Source: an uncultured Desulfuromonas sp.
Lineage (GTDB): Bacteria; Desulfobacterota; Desulfuromonadia; Desulfuromonadales; Desulfuromonadaceae
Direction of reading: 5' to 3'
Length of the DNA stretch: 64,000 nucleotides
Assembly (NCBI RefSeq): GCF_963678835.1
Contig: NZ_OY787469.1
Span: 2,232,001 to 2,296,000, forward strand
Below the pieces are notes generated by a model that saw only the letters and a list, made by a program, of their open reading frames with translations, did not search any database and was not told where the DNA came from. Of this stretch, positions 18,789-27,520 are shown in pieces. The translations under genes were made by a program, and so were the position numbers. How positions within the stretch are numbered: the stretch's first letter is position 1; every line of letters begins with the position of its first letter.

Positions 18789-19330
18789 CTGCACAGAACT
18801 CCTCCTTTAAATTCAAAGGACTGCGTTTTTTATCGCTGGTGGCAATCTCCTATGTTTCCCTGGCAGTAACGCATGATGAGCAGGCGTGGCAATCACTGCA
18901 GCGTGCCGGGCAGATTCTTGCACAAATTCTACCGATTATTGCTCTGGTGGTAGTCATTAACGCTTTGATCAACTGGTGGCTGCCGCCGAAGAAAATGGTG
19001 CGTTTGTTCAAAAAGCACGGAGCGCGGCGCGGTTGGGTGATTGCTATGATTGCGGGGATTATGAGCCATGGGCCCATGTATCTGTGGTATCCGATGTTGT
19101 CGGACCTGCGCCGTGGCGGGGTGCCGGAAGGGGCGTTGGTCACGTATTTTTATGCTCGAGCCGTCAAGGTGCCTTTACTGCCGTTGATGGTTGATTATTT
19201 CGGCCTGTTGTTCACCGTGACCCTTGAGGTCTACATCCTCATTGCTGCCTGGTTGCAGGGTTTGGTGATGCAGTTTTTTAATCGTCGCTATGGGATGGTT
19301 GAATCATCCTGCGGTAATGACGACAGATAG
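18785..19330 (+). CDS. permease, second half (DUF318/UPF0718-like)
   Basis: This 181-aa membrane protein starts MTAQNSSFKFKG with about five helices. The motif GIMSHGPMYLWYPMLSDLRRGG mirrors the conserved loop of the first half (GxxxxGxPxxSYxLxGE), as expected for an inverted or duplicated permease. The start at 18785 shares ATGA with the upstream stop. The 3' end overlaps the convergent TetR gene by 43 bp, which is unusual and suggests the two are jointly kept. Confidence 0.7.
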   Translation: MTAQNSSFKFKGLRFLSLVAISYVSLAVTHDEQAWQSLQRAGQILAQILPIIALVVVINALINWWLPPKKMVRLFKKHGARRGWVIAMIAGIMSHGPMYLWYPMLSDLRRGGVPEGALVTYFYARAVKVPLLPLMVDYFGLLFTVTLEVYILIAAWLQGLVMQFFNRRYGMVESSCGNDDR

Positions 19331-19935
19331 TTTTCCAGCAAGGCAAGCCCTTTTTCCGTCAGACGACAGCGAACTGCCTGACGAACGACACTGTTGCCCC
19401 GCGTCAGAGCGGCCTCGGTGACTTGTTTTCCTCCCACTTCCAGATAATTGATCCAGAACAACGTGACCAACCACACCTCTTCGACAAACAGACCGAGTTC
19501 CTCGTTTGACATCGGCTTGAGAATCCCTTGGGCGACACTGCTTTCAATGGAATGGCGTACCACGGCAAGCAGGGTACGGTGTGTCGTGATGTATTTTTCC
19601 TTGAGTTGCGGATCATTGCGCAACAGGGCAGTCAGTTCCCGTTTGAAAAAGCGGTATTGCCAGTTGAAGCGTTGGATCATTGCAAAGGTTTCTTCCATCG
19701 CCTGTAGCGACCCGGCTGGAACCTTGTCAATGATCTTCTGGTATTGTTCCATCCCCACGAGATCCATCTGCTCGAAAATAGCCCGGATAATCTCTTCCTT
19801 GTTGCGAAAATGGTAATAGAGGTTTCCGGGACTGATGCCCATGGCTGCGGCGATATGATTGGTGGTGACCGCTTTGGTGCCCTGGTCGTTGAACAGGGCC
19901 ACGGCGGTTTCGATAATGCGTTGTTTGGTGGTCAT
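19288..19935 (-). CDS. TetR/AcrR-family transcriptional regulator
   Basis: The N-terminal TetR DNA-binding domain is clear (TKQRIIETAVALFNDQG, then TTNHIAAAMGISPGNLYYHF), followed by a long helical ligand-binding domain of about 150 residues. From the ATG at 19935 the protein has 215 aa. A TTG at 19971 would add 12 residues. No good ribosome binding site distinguishes them, and the family usually starts shortly before the first helix. It converges on and overlaps the two-gene permease, which it may regulate. The ligand is unknown. Confidence 0.88.
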   Translation of the reverse strand: MTTKQRIIETAVALFNDQGTKAVTTNHIAAAMGISPGNLYYHFRNKEEIIRAIFEQMDLVGMEQYQKIIDKVPAGSLQAMEETFAMIQRFNWQYRFFKRELTALLRNDPQLKEKYITTHRTLLAVVRHSIESSVAQGILKPMSNEELGLFVEEVWLVTLFWINYLEVGGKQVTEAALTRGNSVVRQAVRCRLTEKGLALLENYLSSLPQDDSTIP

Positions 19936-20467
19936 ATCAGGCAGAATACGCTGGTTGTCCTCAGTAATCAAGATGTGCCCGACGCACTCGCTTGAGAAAA
20001 CGCTGAAATCGTTTTATCCGCAGCAGTCCGTGGACGCCCAATTTCGCCGCCGGTAATGCCCGATCCAGGGGTACGGAGCAGGCTGTCTTGCGGATTGTTG
20101 AAAAATCAGCTTGAATCTCGGGAAGTTTTTTATTGAAAGATCTTTAACTTTAAATAGTTATACGTTGTTACCCTTTGACGGAGATCAGCGAAAACACGTT
20201 CAGTAAACAAAAGTAAAAACCAAACCACGATAAAATTAATAACTCTTTTTTTTCAGCGGAGCGCCGTTTGTACACATGCGTGTTGTTTTAAAGAAAAAAA
20301 ATTATCAAAAGGATTGTTTCCAACCTATTGTCAAACACTTGGAAATTGTTGTAATATTGTAATGATAAATTACATGAGTTGAATTTTCACTAAATTACGC
20401 TATTCTTTATTCATCGTGCGCGTTACGCAGTATCAAATCCGTCAAGACCTGTTCGCGGGAGTCGGTT

Positions 20468-21145
20468 ATGAATGTCTCAGCACCCAGCGGTACCACAACC
20501 AGCGTCGCACAGGCGTCAGTGAATGTGGTCGATACTCAGGCAGCACAATCACGCCAGCCTGAAACCCGTTTGACGGTTCTCCCTTCGGGGGATACGGTGC
20601 AGATCTCCGCTGAGGCACGTTCCCTTTCTGCTCAAATCCCGCCGGTCACCTCGACGCCGATAACTTCCGCGCCGCGCACAACATCCCGATCCAACTCTGC
20701 AGATAATCCAACCCAGACAACCGCATCGCCGTTACGTCTGGTCTCACCGGGTGAAACATCCACTCCTGAGGAAGCCGCTGCTCTACCGCAACAGGCTGTG
20801 ATCACGCAAGAGGATGCTCCTGTTGTCACTCAGAATTCCTCAAATCAGTCAGTGCAGCAGCAGAAACAGCCGGAGGATGAACAGGAGATGTCGCCGTTAC
20901 AGCAGATGCAAAAACAGGCTGAAGAGGAGCAACAGACTGTTGAAGACGAAAATAAAAAAGAAATTCAAATCCGTGATGTGCAGTCCGAAATAGGTGGTGT
21001 TCGTCGCGACATTACCTTCCTGGTCGGCCGAGCAGCCATTAACGAAACCATTCGCGAAGAGTTGCACGACAAGAAAACCGAGCTTTCCGAGTTGATGGTC
21101 GAGTTGTTCCAGCTCGAAAGCGTTTCCGAAAATCCTTTGCGGTGA
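20468..21145 (+). CDS. hypothetical coiled-coil protein (225 aa)
   Basis: There is no signal peptide. Residues 1-115 are low-complexity (Ser/Thr/Gln/Pro) with a DTVQISAEARSLSAQ segment near residue 43, a motif often seen in small deltaproteobacterial proteins of flagellar or surface type. Residues about 130-215 are strongly charged and predicted coiled coil (QQMQKQAEEEQQTVEDENKK, then ELHDKKTELSELMVELF). GGGAG precedes the ATG. I do not recognise a family. The 450 bp upstream (20010-20460) is AT-rich and holds no gene I can support. Confidence 0.65.
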   Translation: MNVSAPSGTTTSVAQASVNVVDTQAAQSRQPETRLTVLPSGDTVQISAEARSLSAQIPPVTSTPITSAPRTTSRSNSADNPTQTTASPLRLVSPGETSTPEEAAALPQQAVITQEDAPVVTQNSSNQSVQQQKQPEDEQEMSPLQQMQKQAEEEQQTVEDENKKEIQIRDVQSEIGGVRRDITFLVGRAAINETIREELHDKKTELSELMVELFQLESVSENPLR

Positions 21146-21252
21146 CCAAGAGTTCTGCCGGCCATCACTCATTCGTGGGTCGTCGATCATTCGGCGATCC
21201 TTTTTTGTGCGTGTAGATCAATATAGTCGATTTGCTTGAGGTTATTTTGAAC

Positions 21253-21282
21253 AAAAAAAAGGCGCTCCATATCGGGAGCGCC
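21253..21282 (-). terminator. terminator of the receiver-like gene
   Basis: GGCGCTCC (21261-21268) pairs with GGGAGCGCC (21274-21282). On the minus strand it is followed by T8. Confidence 0.85.
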
Positions 21283-21351
21283 GGACACATTCATCACAGC
21301 ATGTCAATTATCAAAATAGTTTGGTCGGGGTCGGCAAACGTGGTTTTTAAC

Positions 21352-21780
21352 TCAGTTGGCACCACCAAAAACCGGTGCCAGTTTCTTCCAGATACTCCTG
21401 CCCTGTTTTTCACACACCTCACGGGCGCATTCCAGGGCCAGTTGCAACTCGTGGCAATCCTCTTCGTCGTGCGGCTCCATGGCGTGATAGAAAATTCCTG
21501 CCGCCCGCGCCTGGCGTAAAAAGCCCATCTGCGCATCGTCAGCCAGCAGGATGATTTTCAGATGCTTCTGCAGATAGCGGAAGATCGGGATGACATCCAG
21601 CACGCAACTGCCGTCAAAGGTTTTGCCCAGTAGCATGATCGCCGTCTCCTCTTCGCGTAGCGCATCAATGGCTTCATTGAGGGTGGCGACGGGTTTGGCA
21701 ACACACCCGGCCTTTTCAACACACTGCATCAGTGCATCGGTTTCAGCAGGAGACTGGTAAGCAATAATCACGGGTAACAT
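21352..21780 (-). CDS. receiver-like domain protein (142 aa)
   Basis: A single alpha/beta domain begins MLPVIIAYQSPAETDALMQ. The strand-helix rhythm, the hydrophobic strand TAIMLLGKTFDG at the place of the phospho-Asp strand, and the strand LKIILLADDAQ resemble a response-regulator receiver. The acidic pocket is not convincing: IIAYQS lacks the paired Asp residues, so phosphorylation is doubtful. GGAGAG lies 8 bases before the ATG. It is likely a degenerate or atypical receiver. Function unknown. Confidence 0.6.
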   Translation of the reverse strand: MLPVIIAYQSPAETDALMQCVEKAGCVAKPVATLNEAIDALREEETAIMLLGKTFDGSCVLDVIPIFRYLQKHLKIILLADDAQMGFLRQARAAGIFYHAMEPHDEEDCHELQLALECAREVCEKQGRSIWKKLAPVFGGAN

Positions 21781-21804
21781 GGGTCGCTCTCCTGTGTGAG
21801 AGGC

Positions 21805-21833
21805 GATGCCCCGGTTGTGGGAGCCGGGGCATC
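21805..21833. other. GC-rich hairpin between small membrane genes and receiver-like gene
   Basis: GATGCCCCGG (21805-21814) is perfectly complementary to CCGGGGCATC (21824-21833). No T run follows, so it may be an attenuator or mRNA-stabilising hairpin at the end of the small membrane protein operon. Confidence 0.5.
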
Positions 21834-21861
21834 CAGTGCAACGCTAACCTCAAAAGCACGC

Positions 21862-22098
21862 TTAGTGCGATTTCTGTTCGGCATGCTCTTTGGGGCTGGC
21901 AACGGCTTTGACGATGCCGAACATCACCAGAACAGCCGGGACCAGTTGAGCGACAACGATCAGGGCGCAGAAGCCGAGAAATGCCCAGACCAGAAATCCG
22001 CTGTTGTCGACGCGGCCAGCGGTGGTTGCGGCCAGCGAAGGTGAAGCCATCATCAGGGTCAACAGAGCAGTCAGAGCGATGTTTTTAAGTGCTTTCAT
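21862..22098 (-). CDS. small exported membrane protein, paralogue A (78 aa)
   Basis: The protein has a signal peptide (MKALKNIALTALLTLMMASPSLA), a short Ser/Gly linker (DNSGFLVWAFLG), one membrane helix (ALIVVAQLVPAVLVMFGIV) and a charged tail ending HAEQKSH. It is clearly paralogous to the gene 50 bp upstream (same MKALK start, same SGxLxWxFLGFxxLIVVxQLxPA core). AAGGA precedes the ATG at 22098. The family is unknown to me. A role as a small membrane subunit or accessory protein is a guess. Confidence 0.75.
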   Translation of the reverse strand: MKALKNIALTALLTLMMASPSLAATTAGRVDNSGFLVWAFLGFCALIVVAQLVPAVLVMFGIVKAVASPKEHAEQKSH

Positions 22099-22148
22099 GG
22101 TTTTGATTCCTTTCGTGTTTTGTGCTGTGAATAACATTCAATAAAGTA

Positions 22149-22379
22149 TTAAGCGTTGTGCTTATGACTGTGATCGTCGGAGTGACCAAGAACGCCCTTG
22201 ACCATGCCGAATCCCATGACCAAGGCCGGGATAAGTTGGCCGACCACGATCAGACCGATAAAGCCGAGGAACAACCAGGTCAGGATTCCGCTGCTTTCCC
22301 CTTGTTGACCGGCAAAGGCCGGAACGGCTGCGAGAGTAAGAATAATCAGGCTGGTGGCGATTTTTTTCAGGGCTTTCAT
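22149..22379 (-). CDS. small exported membrane protein, paralogue B with His-rich tail (76 aa)
   Basis: The layout matches the neighbour: a signal peptide (MKALKKIATSLIILTLAAVPAFA), a GQQGESSGILTWLFLGF linker, one helix (GLIVVGQLIPALVMGFGMV) and a His-rich cytosolic tail (HSDDHSHKHNA). GGAGG lies 6 bases before the ATG. With the downstream paralogue it forms a two-gene operon produced by tandem duplication. The His tail may bind metal. No gene was seen in 22380-22850. Confidence 0.75.
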   Translation of the reverse strand: MKALKKIATSLIILTLAAVPAFAGQQGESSGILTWLFLGFIGLIVVGQLIPALVMGFGMVKGVLGHSDDHSHKHNA

Positions 22380-22852
22380 GATGTCCTCCTATCGTTATGC
22401 AATCTATGCTGCTTGTACTTGTAAGTGAGTGGTGTTCGTTGTTCTTGTCTTTCTTATATAGCGAGAGACGTGCCAAGAATGGATTTTTTGATTTTTATGT
22501 TTTTAAATTACTGAAATCAAAAAGCTTATTGTTCTTTTTGAAAAAGAGAAAGACGGTGAAAAAAGCTGTTGGTGTATAGATAAAATATGCTTTTTAAGAA
22601 GGAATTTATCTGTGGTCGTTGTCTAAAAAAGAATCAAGTCGAATGATTTTAGCAAGTTAAAGAAAGTATGATAAATCCATACGCTGTATGAAGAATTGTA
22701 TATTTTTTTATGCGGTGGGTTTGGAAGAAAAAATTAGTCAGCTACGGAGATACAGAGGCATGCAGAAAATCAAAGACTCAATCTATTCTTAGCCTCACGA
22801 TAAAGGCCGCGATGACTTCGGATAAAAAGAAATTTGAACGATGAAGATATCG

Positions 22853-22999
22853 TAGGATGTTGAAAACATCTCCTCCTGGGGTTTTCAACGACGCAAGCCA
22901 TAAAAGAGATTTCTGCTGTTGTGCCCACAAAATTACGGACTTGAAAAAAACTGTCCTTGATCTTGGCTGCCTGTCCACGGGGGCAACAGCCTGATAGGG
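22853..22999 (+). repeat. M element, copy M3, diverged
   Basis: It starts TAGGATGTTGAAAAC, with core GTTTTCAACGACGCAAGCC, then CTGTCCTTGATCTTGGC, and ends GCAACAGCCTGAT. Confidence 0.75.
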
Positions 23000-23127
23000 G
23001 AATGGAGAAGGGCTATCGCTTTTCATCAAGGGCGGTACCTGAACTGATCGTGAGGTTATGGTGAATCAATGATTTTTTTAAGGTTTTCTCCATGTCTCAG
23101 TGCTTTTGCGGTGTGACAGGGCAACAA

Positions 23128-23156
23128 AAAAGCCCCGCACAAAGTGCGGGGCTTTT
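23128..23156 (-). terminator. terminator of cold-shock gene 1
   Basis: AAAAGCCCCGCAC (23128-23140) pairs with GTGCGGGGCTTTT (23144-23156) around an AAA loop. Confidence 0.9.
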
Positions 23157-23182
23157 AAACGATCAAACAGTGTCAAAATGGT

Positions 23183-23383
23183 TTAGATTTTGCGCACGTT
23201 CGCCGATTGGGGACCTTTTTGACCTTCGGTCACGTCGAAAGTTACGCGGTCGCCCTCAGCCAGAGACTTGAAGCCGTCGCTTTGAATTGCTGAGAAATGG
23301 ACGAATACGTCAGGGCCGTTATCCTGCTCGATAAAACCAAAACCCTTAGTGTCGTTAAACCATTTTACTGTACCTTCTGCCAT
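23183..23383 (-). CDS. cold-shock protein (CspA family), copy 1
   Basis: This 66-aa single OB-fold nucleic-acid-binding protein has RNP1 (KGFGFIEQ, residues about 14-21) and RNP2 (DVFVHFSAI, about 26-34) intact. It acts as an RNA chaperone. The ATG at 23383 follows GGAGAA. An in-frame 37-residue extension runs through the leader hairpins and is not real. The protein differs from copy 2 at 38467 by only a few residues (T/S, V/T/A, K/R), so the two are recent paralogues. Confidence 0.96.
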   Translation of the reverse strand: MAEGTVKWFNDTKGFGFIEQDNGPDVFVHFSAIQSDGFKSLAEGDRVTFDVTEGQKGPQSANVRKI

Positions 23384-23505
23384 TTTCTTTTCTCCATGTG
23401 TTCCCGTAGGAACTTGCTTCTGTGTGTCTGCTCTCGACAATAATAAAAAAACACACGCCCAAAGGGCCTGTGTTTTAATGATCCAGACTGACACCTTGTC
23501 AGGCT
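23384..23505 (-). promoter_or_regulatory. structured cold-shock leader 1 with attenuator-like hairpin
   Basis: In transcript order it has a CTGACA-AGG-TGTCAG hairpin, then TCTGGATCA, then AACACAGGCCC-TTT-GGGCGTGTGTT plus a T run (23444-23474). Next come GTTCC-TACG-GGAAC and the GGAGAA ribosome binding site. The same elements precede cold-shock gene 2, so the leader is conserved. Confidence 0.7.
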
Positions 23506-23754
23506 GGTGAGAGCTAAATTAGCGACACAAACTTACTTAAGATGCAGTGACACTAACATGGCCGTGAAGTCATAGCAAGCTGTAAGTTGCTTTTAGTGTG
23601 TTTTTTCGCGTTAGGGGGCATTCTCAGTTACAAAAATGAGCAATCTATTGAGGAATATTTCGTTACAGTAAGGCACATGGAGGAGTCATCATTATTCTAT
23701 GACGCTCTATTTTTTCCGCAGCCCACTGACGCCATTGTTTGTTATTTTGCCACC

Positions 23755-23816
23755 TAACAGGCTGTTGAAAAACAGACTGTGGAGCCCATGGACGGGACTT
23801 TTTCAACATCCTGCTA
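23755..23816 (-). repeat. M element, copy M4, internally deleted (62 bp)
   Basis: It reads TAACAGGCTGTTGAAAAA at one end and TTTTTCAACATCCTGCTA at the other. The middle is reduced to the CTGTGGAGCCCATGGACGGG segment. Confidence 0.85.
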
Positions 23817-23846
23817 AGTACTTCAGCATCATTGAAACTGTTTATT

Positions 23847-23926
23847 GTAGGAGCGGCTTCAGCCGCGAATTTCCATCATGATAAGGATCAATGACCAGAA
23901 CAATTCGCGAATAAATTCGCTCCTAC
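23847..23926. repeat. paired REP (BIME) element, copy R2
   Basis: It starts GTAGGAGCGGCTTCAGCCGC and ends AATTCGCTCCTAC, in the orientation opposite to R1. The flank GATGACAAAATTGACTGTGT matches the other copies. Confidence 0.85.
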
Positions 23927-23967
23927 AGGGGATCACTCCGATGACAAAATTGACTGTGTTCAAGGAC

Positions 23968-24205
23968 TCGTTCCCCCGTTCGAAAGTGCCGAATGCAGTG
24001 AACGTCAACGCGATGATTGTCGACAAAAACTCGCAGACGCTCAAACAGTTTGTCGACATCGCGGTGTAAGAGAATGGAGTGAGGGAAGCCGCAGGGTGCA
24101 ATCGTTTTTCTGTCTCTGTTGACGAGGCAAAAGGAGCCCGAAGTGCGGGCGCGGAAGCCCGCGTTACGTGGGGTCCAAGTTGCGCAAACGGATGAAGCTC
24201 ACTAG
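23968..24205. repeat. diverged fragment of the 13.6-16.1 kb repeat unit
   Basis: The order matches the array unit: CGTTCGAAAGTGCCGAATGC, then GACATCGCGGTGTAAG, then GTGCGGGCGCGGAAGCCCGC and GCGCAAACGGATGAAGCTC. It is more diverged than the array units and directly follows REP R2. Confidence 0.75.
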
Positions 24206-24238
24206 AGGCCATTCGCTGAATTCAGTGTTGGTAGAACG

Positions 24239-24634
24239 CTAATCCAGTTTGATATCTACCTTCACTTCTCCACCACTGACACTGTCTTGAAGCTTTTCCA
24301 CCTTGTCATTCATCAGCACGCTACCACTGACATTGACTTTCTTATCCGCTTTCGCGGCCTTGGTCTGCTTGGTGGGGGCTTCGTCATGCAGAGAGGTGTC
24401 TTTGGGCTGAGCCAGCGTTTCCAAGGTTTGTTCCTGTACCTCCAGTTTAACCGGAGATGGGGCAGGCACTGGAACTTCTTTAGGAATAATGGGGGCCGGG
24501 CGTGGTGACTCCTCGGGTGGGGTGGCGGGTTTTTCCGGGATGGGTTTCACCGGAGTTGGCACATCATCCGTTTGCGCGTTACAACCAAACAGCAGGACCG
24601 TGACTAGGAGGCCCCATGTGAAAAATTTCAACAT
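24239..24634 (-). CDS. Pro-rich putative lipoprotein (131 aa)
   Basis: The N-terminus MLKFFTWGLLVTVLLFGCNA has a lipobox-like LLFGC. A Pro/Lys/Glu-rich region follows (TPVKPIPEKPATPPEES and similar, residues 25-75), then a short charged C-terminal part with GSVLMNDKVEKLQ and GGEVKVDIKLD. It begins 10 bp after the MFS gene and is the last gene of the nupC-MFS-lipoprotein operon. No family was recognised. It may be a periplasm-spanning anchor. Confidence 0.65.
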   Translation of the reverse strand: MLKFFTWGLLVTVLLFGCNAQTDDVPTPVKPIPEKPATPPEESPRPAPIIPKEVPVPAPSPVKLEVQEQTLETLAQPKDTSLHDEAPTKQTKAAKADKKVNVSGSVLMNDKVEKLQDSVSGGEVKVDIKLD

Positions 24635-24644
24635 AACGTCGTCC

Positions 24645-26018
24645 TTATGAGCTTTGCGGGTTGTTGTTTCTGTGGCGAGCTGTGCGTTGCGCAATGAACA
24701 CGACACCAATTAATACAATCAACAGCATAACAAAATACCAGACAAATTGCTCCGAAGTGACCATGAACGTGTGGCGTTCCAGTTGTGCTTCATCCAACGT
24801 CGATGGTGCGCGTTGTTTGAACCAGGCATAGGCACCCGTGTAGGCAAGGCTGATTCCAGCGTAGGCCAGATTAAAACTCAGGCCACGAAAACTCAGCACC
24901 GTGGCGCGCATGTGGGACGGCGTGACCTGATTGAGATAATGGCTGCCGAAAAACATGTTGAACATAAACACCACAAATACCAGCGCCATGGGCAACACCC
25001 CGTACCAGGGGATAAACAGGGCAAACGTCGCGCAACCGATCATCATCAGCACGCTCATCCAACTCAGATTCACCACCGGACGAAAGCGGCTTGCCGCATA
25101 TACCGCCAGTGGCGGGATGAAATAAGCCATTACCGACATGGACGAGCCGATCACACCGAATAGCGCCTCGGGAATGTCGATCATGCGGTAGTACTGGCTG
25201 TTGAGGGTCAACAGCATACGGATGATGTGATCAAACAGCATGGTAAACAGGATGATGCCGAGGGCAAACGGCGTGTGCCAGATCCACTTGGCGCTGTCGA
25301 TGATCAACTGGGTCGTGGCAAAGGCTGTGGCAAAAAAGCCCTGCTGCTCTGGTTGATCAGTATTGGGCGGTTCGGTCATCTTCAGGGTCAGCACCAGTGT
25401 GACCAAGGCTGAGCCGAGCGTGAGCAGCAACGGATAGCGCATGGTGTTGCGTAACGTCAGCTCGCCGTTGATGCCGATCCAACCGGCGATGCGGTTGAGC
25501 AGCTCCGGGTCATAGACCAGCGCGCCCAGTGTCATGGCAACGATAAAGCCGATCTGCTGCACCTTGAGCTGCACGTCAAGCACCTTGGGCCACAAGTCCT
25601 TTTGCCCGGCAGCCACCAGCGTGTCGTAGGCCAGAGCTTCATCCGCGCCGCTGCCCATGGCTTCCGACGCACCGCTGAGCAGGCGATTGGCCAGAAACAG
25701 GTAAAAGATCCACTCCGGCTGGGTGCTGGGCGCAAAACTGATCAGCGACAATTCAGCAATCATCAGCAGTGATGTGGCAATGAGCAGACGGCGGCGACCG
25801 AACAGGTCTGCCAACGCGCCGGAAGGTACTTCCAACAGCACGATGGTCATGGCCCACACCACGTTGAGCAGGGTGAACTGCTCAAGAGTCAGGCCAAAGT
25901 CGAGAAATAGAATGGTGAAAACGGGATAGTAAAACCGCGCGTTGTAAAACACCCGGAAGGCGATAAACAACCGGATATTGGCGTGGTTAAACGGCGCGTT
26001 TTCAAAACGTTTGATCAT
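24645..26018 (-). CDS. MFS transporter
   Basis: The 457-aa inner-membrane transporter has about 12 helices. The MFS loop 2-3 signature is visible as GALADLFGRRRLLIATSL near residue 68. Helices in the second half include LSFRGLSFNLAYAGISLAYTG. The start MIKRFENAPFNHANIRLF overlaps the nupC stop by 4 bp, indicating one operon. It may export or import a nucleoside-related compound given the neighbour, but the substrate is not readable from sequence. Confidence 0.85.
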   Translation of the reverse strand: MIKRFENAPFNHANIRLFIAFRVFYNARFYYPVFTILFLDFGLTLEQFTLLNVVWAMTIVLLEVPSGALADLFGRRRLLIATSLLMIAELSLISFAPSTQPEWIFYLFLANRLLSGASEAMGSGADEALAYDTLVAAGQKDLWPKVLDVQLKVQQIGFIVAMTLGALVYDPELLNRIAGWIGINGELTLRNTMRYPLLLTLGSALVTLVLTLKMTEPPNTDQPEQQGFFATAFATTQLIIDSAKWIWHTPFALGIILFTMLFDHIIRMLLTLNSQYYRMIDIPEALFGVIGSSMSVMAYFIPPLAVYAASRFRPVVNLSWMSVLMMIGCATFALFIPWYGVLPMALVFVVFMFNMFFGSHYLNQVTPSHMRATVLSFRGLSFNLAYAGISLAYTGAYAWFKQRAPSTLDEAQLERHTFMVTSEQFVWYFVMLLIVLIGVVFIAQRTARHRNNNPQSS

Positions 26019-27253
26019 AGAGTCGGCAACATCAGGGCCGCAATAGCGGCGGTCATGCTGGTGGCCAGCGTTCCGGCCAGCAACGATTTCACCCCGAGGC
26101 CGACGATCTCATGACGGCGCTCCGGGGCCATGGCACCCATGCCGCCGATCATGATACCAAGGCTGCCGGGGTTGGCAAAGCCGCACAGGGCATAGGTCAT
26201 GATGTACAGGCTGCGCTGGCTCAAGGTGCCCTCCGGCAATTGGGTCATATTCAGATAGGCGACAAACTCGTTGATCACCGTCTTAGTGCCAAACAGCGCA
26301 CCTGCCGCCGGAGCTTCCTGCCACGGCACACCCAACAGCCAGACCACCGGAGCCAGCAGCGTGCCAAGCACGCTTTGCAAGGTCACTCCCTCAAAGAAGA
26401 CGCCAAGCAGGCTGTTGATCAAGGCAATCAACGCCACCATGACAATAATTATCGCCACAATATTGATCAGCAACTGCACGCCTTGCACCGTACCTTGGGT
26501 GAGGGCATCCATACTGCTACGCACATTGCTGTCCGGCACCATGGTCGCATGGGTGGTGTCGTCCTTTTCCGGCACCATGATCTTGGCAATCACTACCGAC
26601 GCTGGGGCGCTGATCAGCGACGCGGTGAGAATGTGGCCCATGATGTCCGGCAACACCGAGCTGAGAATGCTGGCGTAGAGCACCATCACCGTCCCGGCTA
26701 TGGTCGCCATGCCGCAGCTCATCAGAGTAAACAGCTCGCTGCGTGTCATCTGCTGAATGTACGGACGGATGATCAACGGTGATTCCACCATGCCGACAAA
26801 GATATTCGCCGCCACGCCCAGACCTTCGGCTCCGCCAATGCCCAGGCTTTTTTGCAGCAGCCACGAGCAGCCCTGCACGATACGCGGCAACACCCGCCAG
26901 TAAAACAGCAGCGAGGATAACGCACTGATCAGCAGCACCAGCGGCAAACCGCGAAAGGCGAGGATGTAGGCACTACCGGGAAAAGGCTCTTGGAACGGCA
27001 ACGCACCACCGCCCAGATAGCCGAACACCATGCTGGTTCCGGCTGCCGTGGCGTTTTCCAACGCCAGTACCACTTTGTTCAGTACCAGAAACAGGCTTTG
27101 AAACCAGGGCACATGAAAGAGCAGGGCGGCGAGGATGAGTTGCAGCACCAGGCCGATGATGACCAGTCGCACTGGAAAACGGCGGCGCTGTTCGCTGATC
27201 AGCCAGGTGATGAGGATGAACACAACGAGGCCGAGAAGAGGTTGGAAGGGCAT
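26015..27253 (-). CDS. NupC/CNT-family concentrative nucleoside transporter
   Basis: This 412-aa inner-membrane H+ or Na+ coupled nucleoside symporter carries CNT hallmarks: GYLGGGALPF (about residue 78), GGAEGLGVAANIFVGMVESPLIIRPY, FTLMSCGMATIAGTVMVLYA, GTKTVINEFVAYLNM and ALCGFANPGSLGIMIGGMGAM. The length is typical. It is the first gene of the operon with the MFS and lipoprotein genes. About 270 bp upstream separate it from the divergent AT-rich island. Confidence 0.92.
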   Translation of the reverse strand: MPFQPLLGLVVFILITWLISEQRRRFPVRLVIIGLVLQLILAALLFHVPWFQSLFLVLNKVVLALENATAAGTSMVFGYLGGGALPFQEPFPGSAYILAFRGLPLVLLISALSSLLFYWRVLPRIVQGCSWLLQKSLGIGGAEGLGVAANIFVGMVESPLIIRPYIQQMTRSELFTLMSCGMATIAGTVMVLYASILSSVLPDIMGHILTASLISAPASVVIAKIMVPEKDDTTHATMVPDSNVRSSMDALTQGTVQGVQLLINIVAIIIVMVALIALINSLLGVFFEGVTLQSVLGTLLAPVVWLLGVPWQEAPAAGALFGTKTVINEFVAYLNMTQLPEGTLSQRSLYIMTYALCGFANPGSLGIMIGGMGAMAPERRHEIVGLGVKSLLAGTLATSMTAAIAALMLPTL

Positions 27254-27520
27254 TTATGGGACTCCGCTAAATTTAAATTAGATCAATGTGTGGCTTTATC
27301 ATTAGAAGGTGTGGTGGTAATGTGGCTGCTGTTGTTTGCTAAGAATCAAAAGTTCCCGATTCCATAACATGTTTGAAGGGGTCGGAAAAAGGGAAAAGAA
27401 AATTATGATGTGATTTGAGGGCATAGATAGAAAGAAATAGGATTTTAAAAATTTAATCTGTCTTCTAGGAAGTCAATAACGTTTCCATGGTCACATCTTT
27501 TAAGCTGACGAGAGCAATAA

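Noticed and set aside
22397..22579. 60-codon ORF
   Set aside because: Very AT-rich with no ribosome binding site; it looks like the promoter region of the small membrane protein genes.
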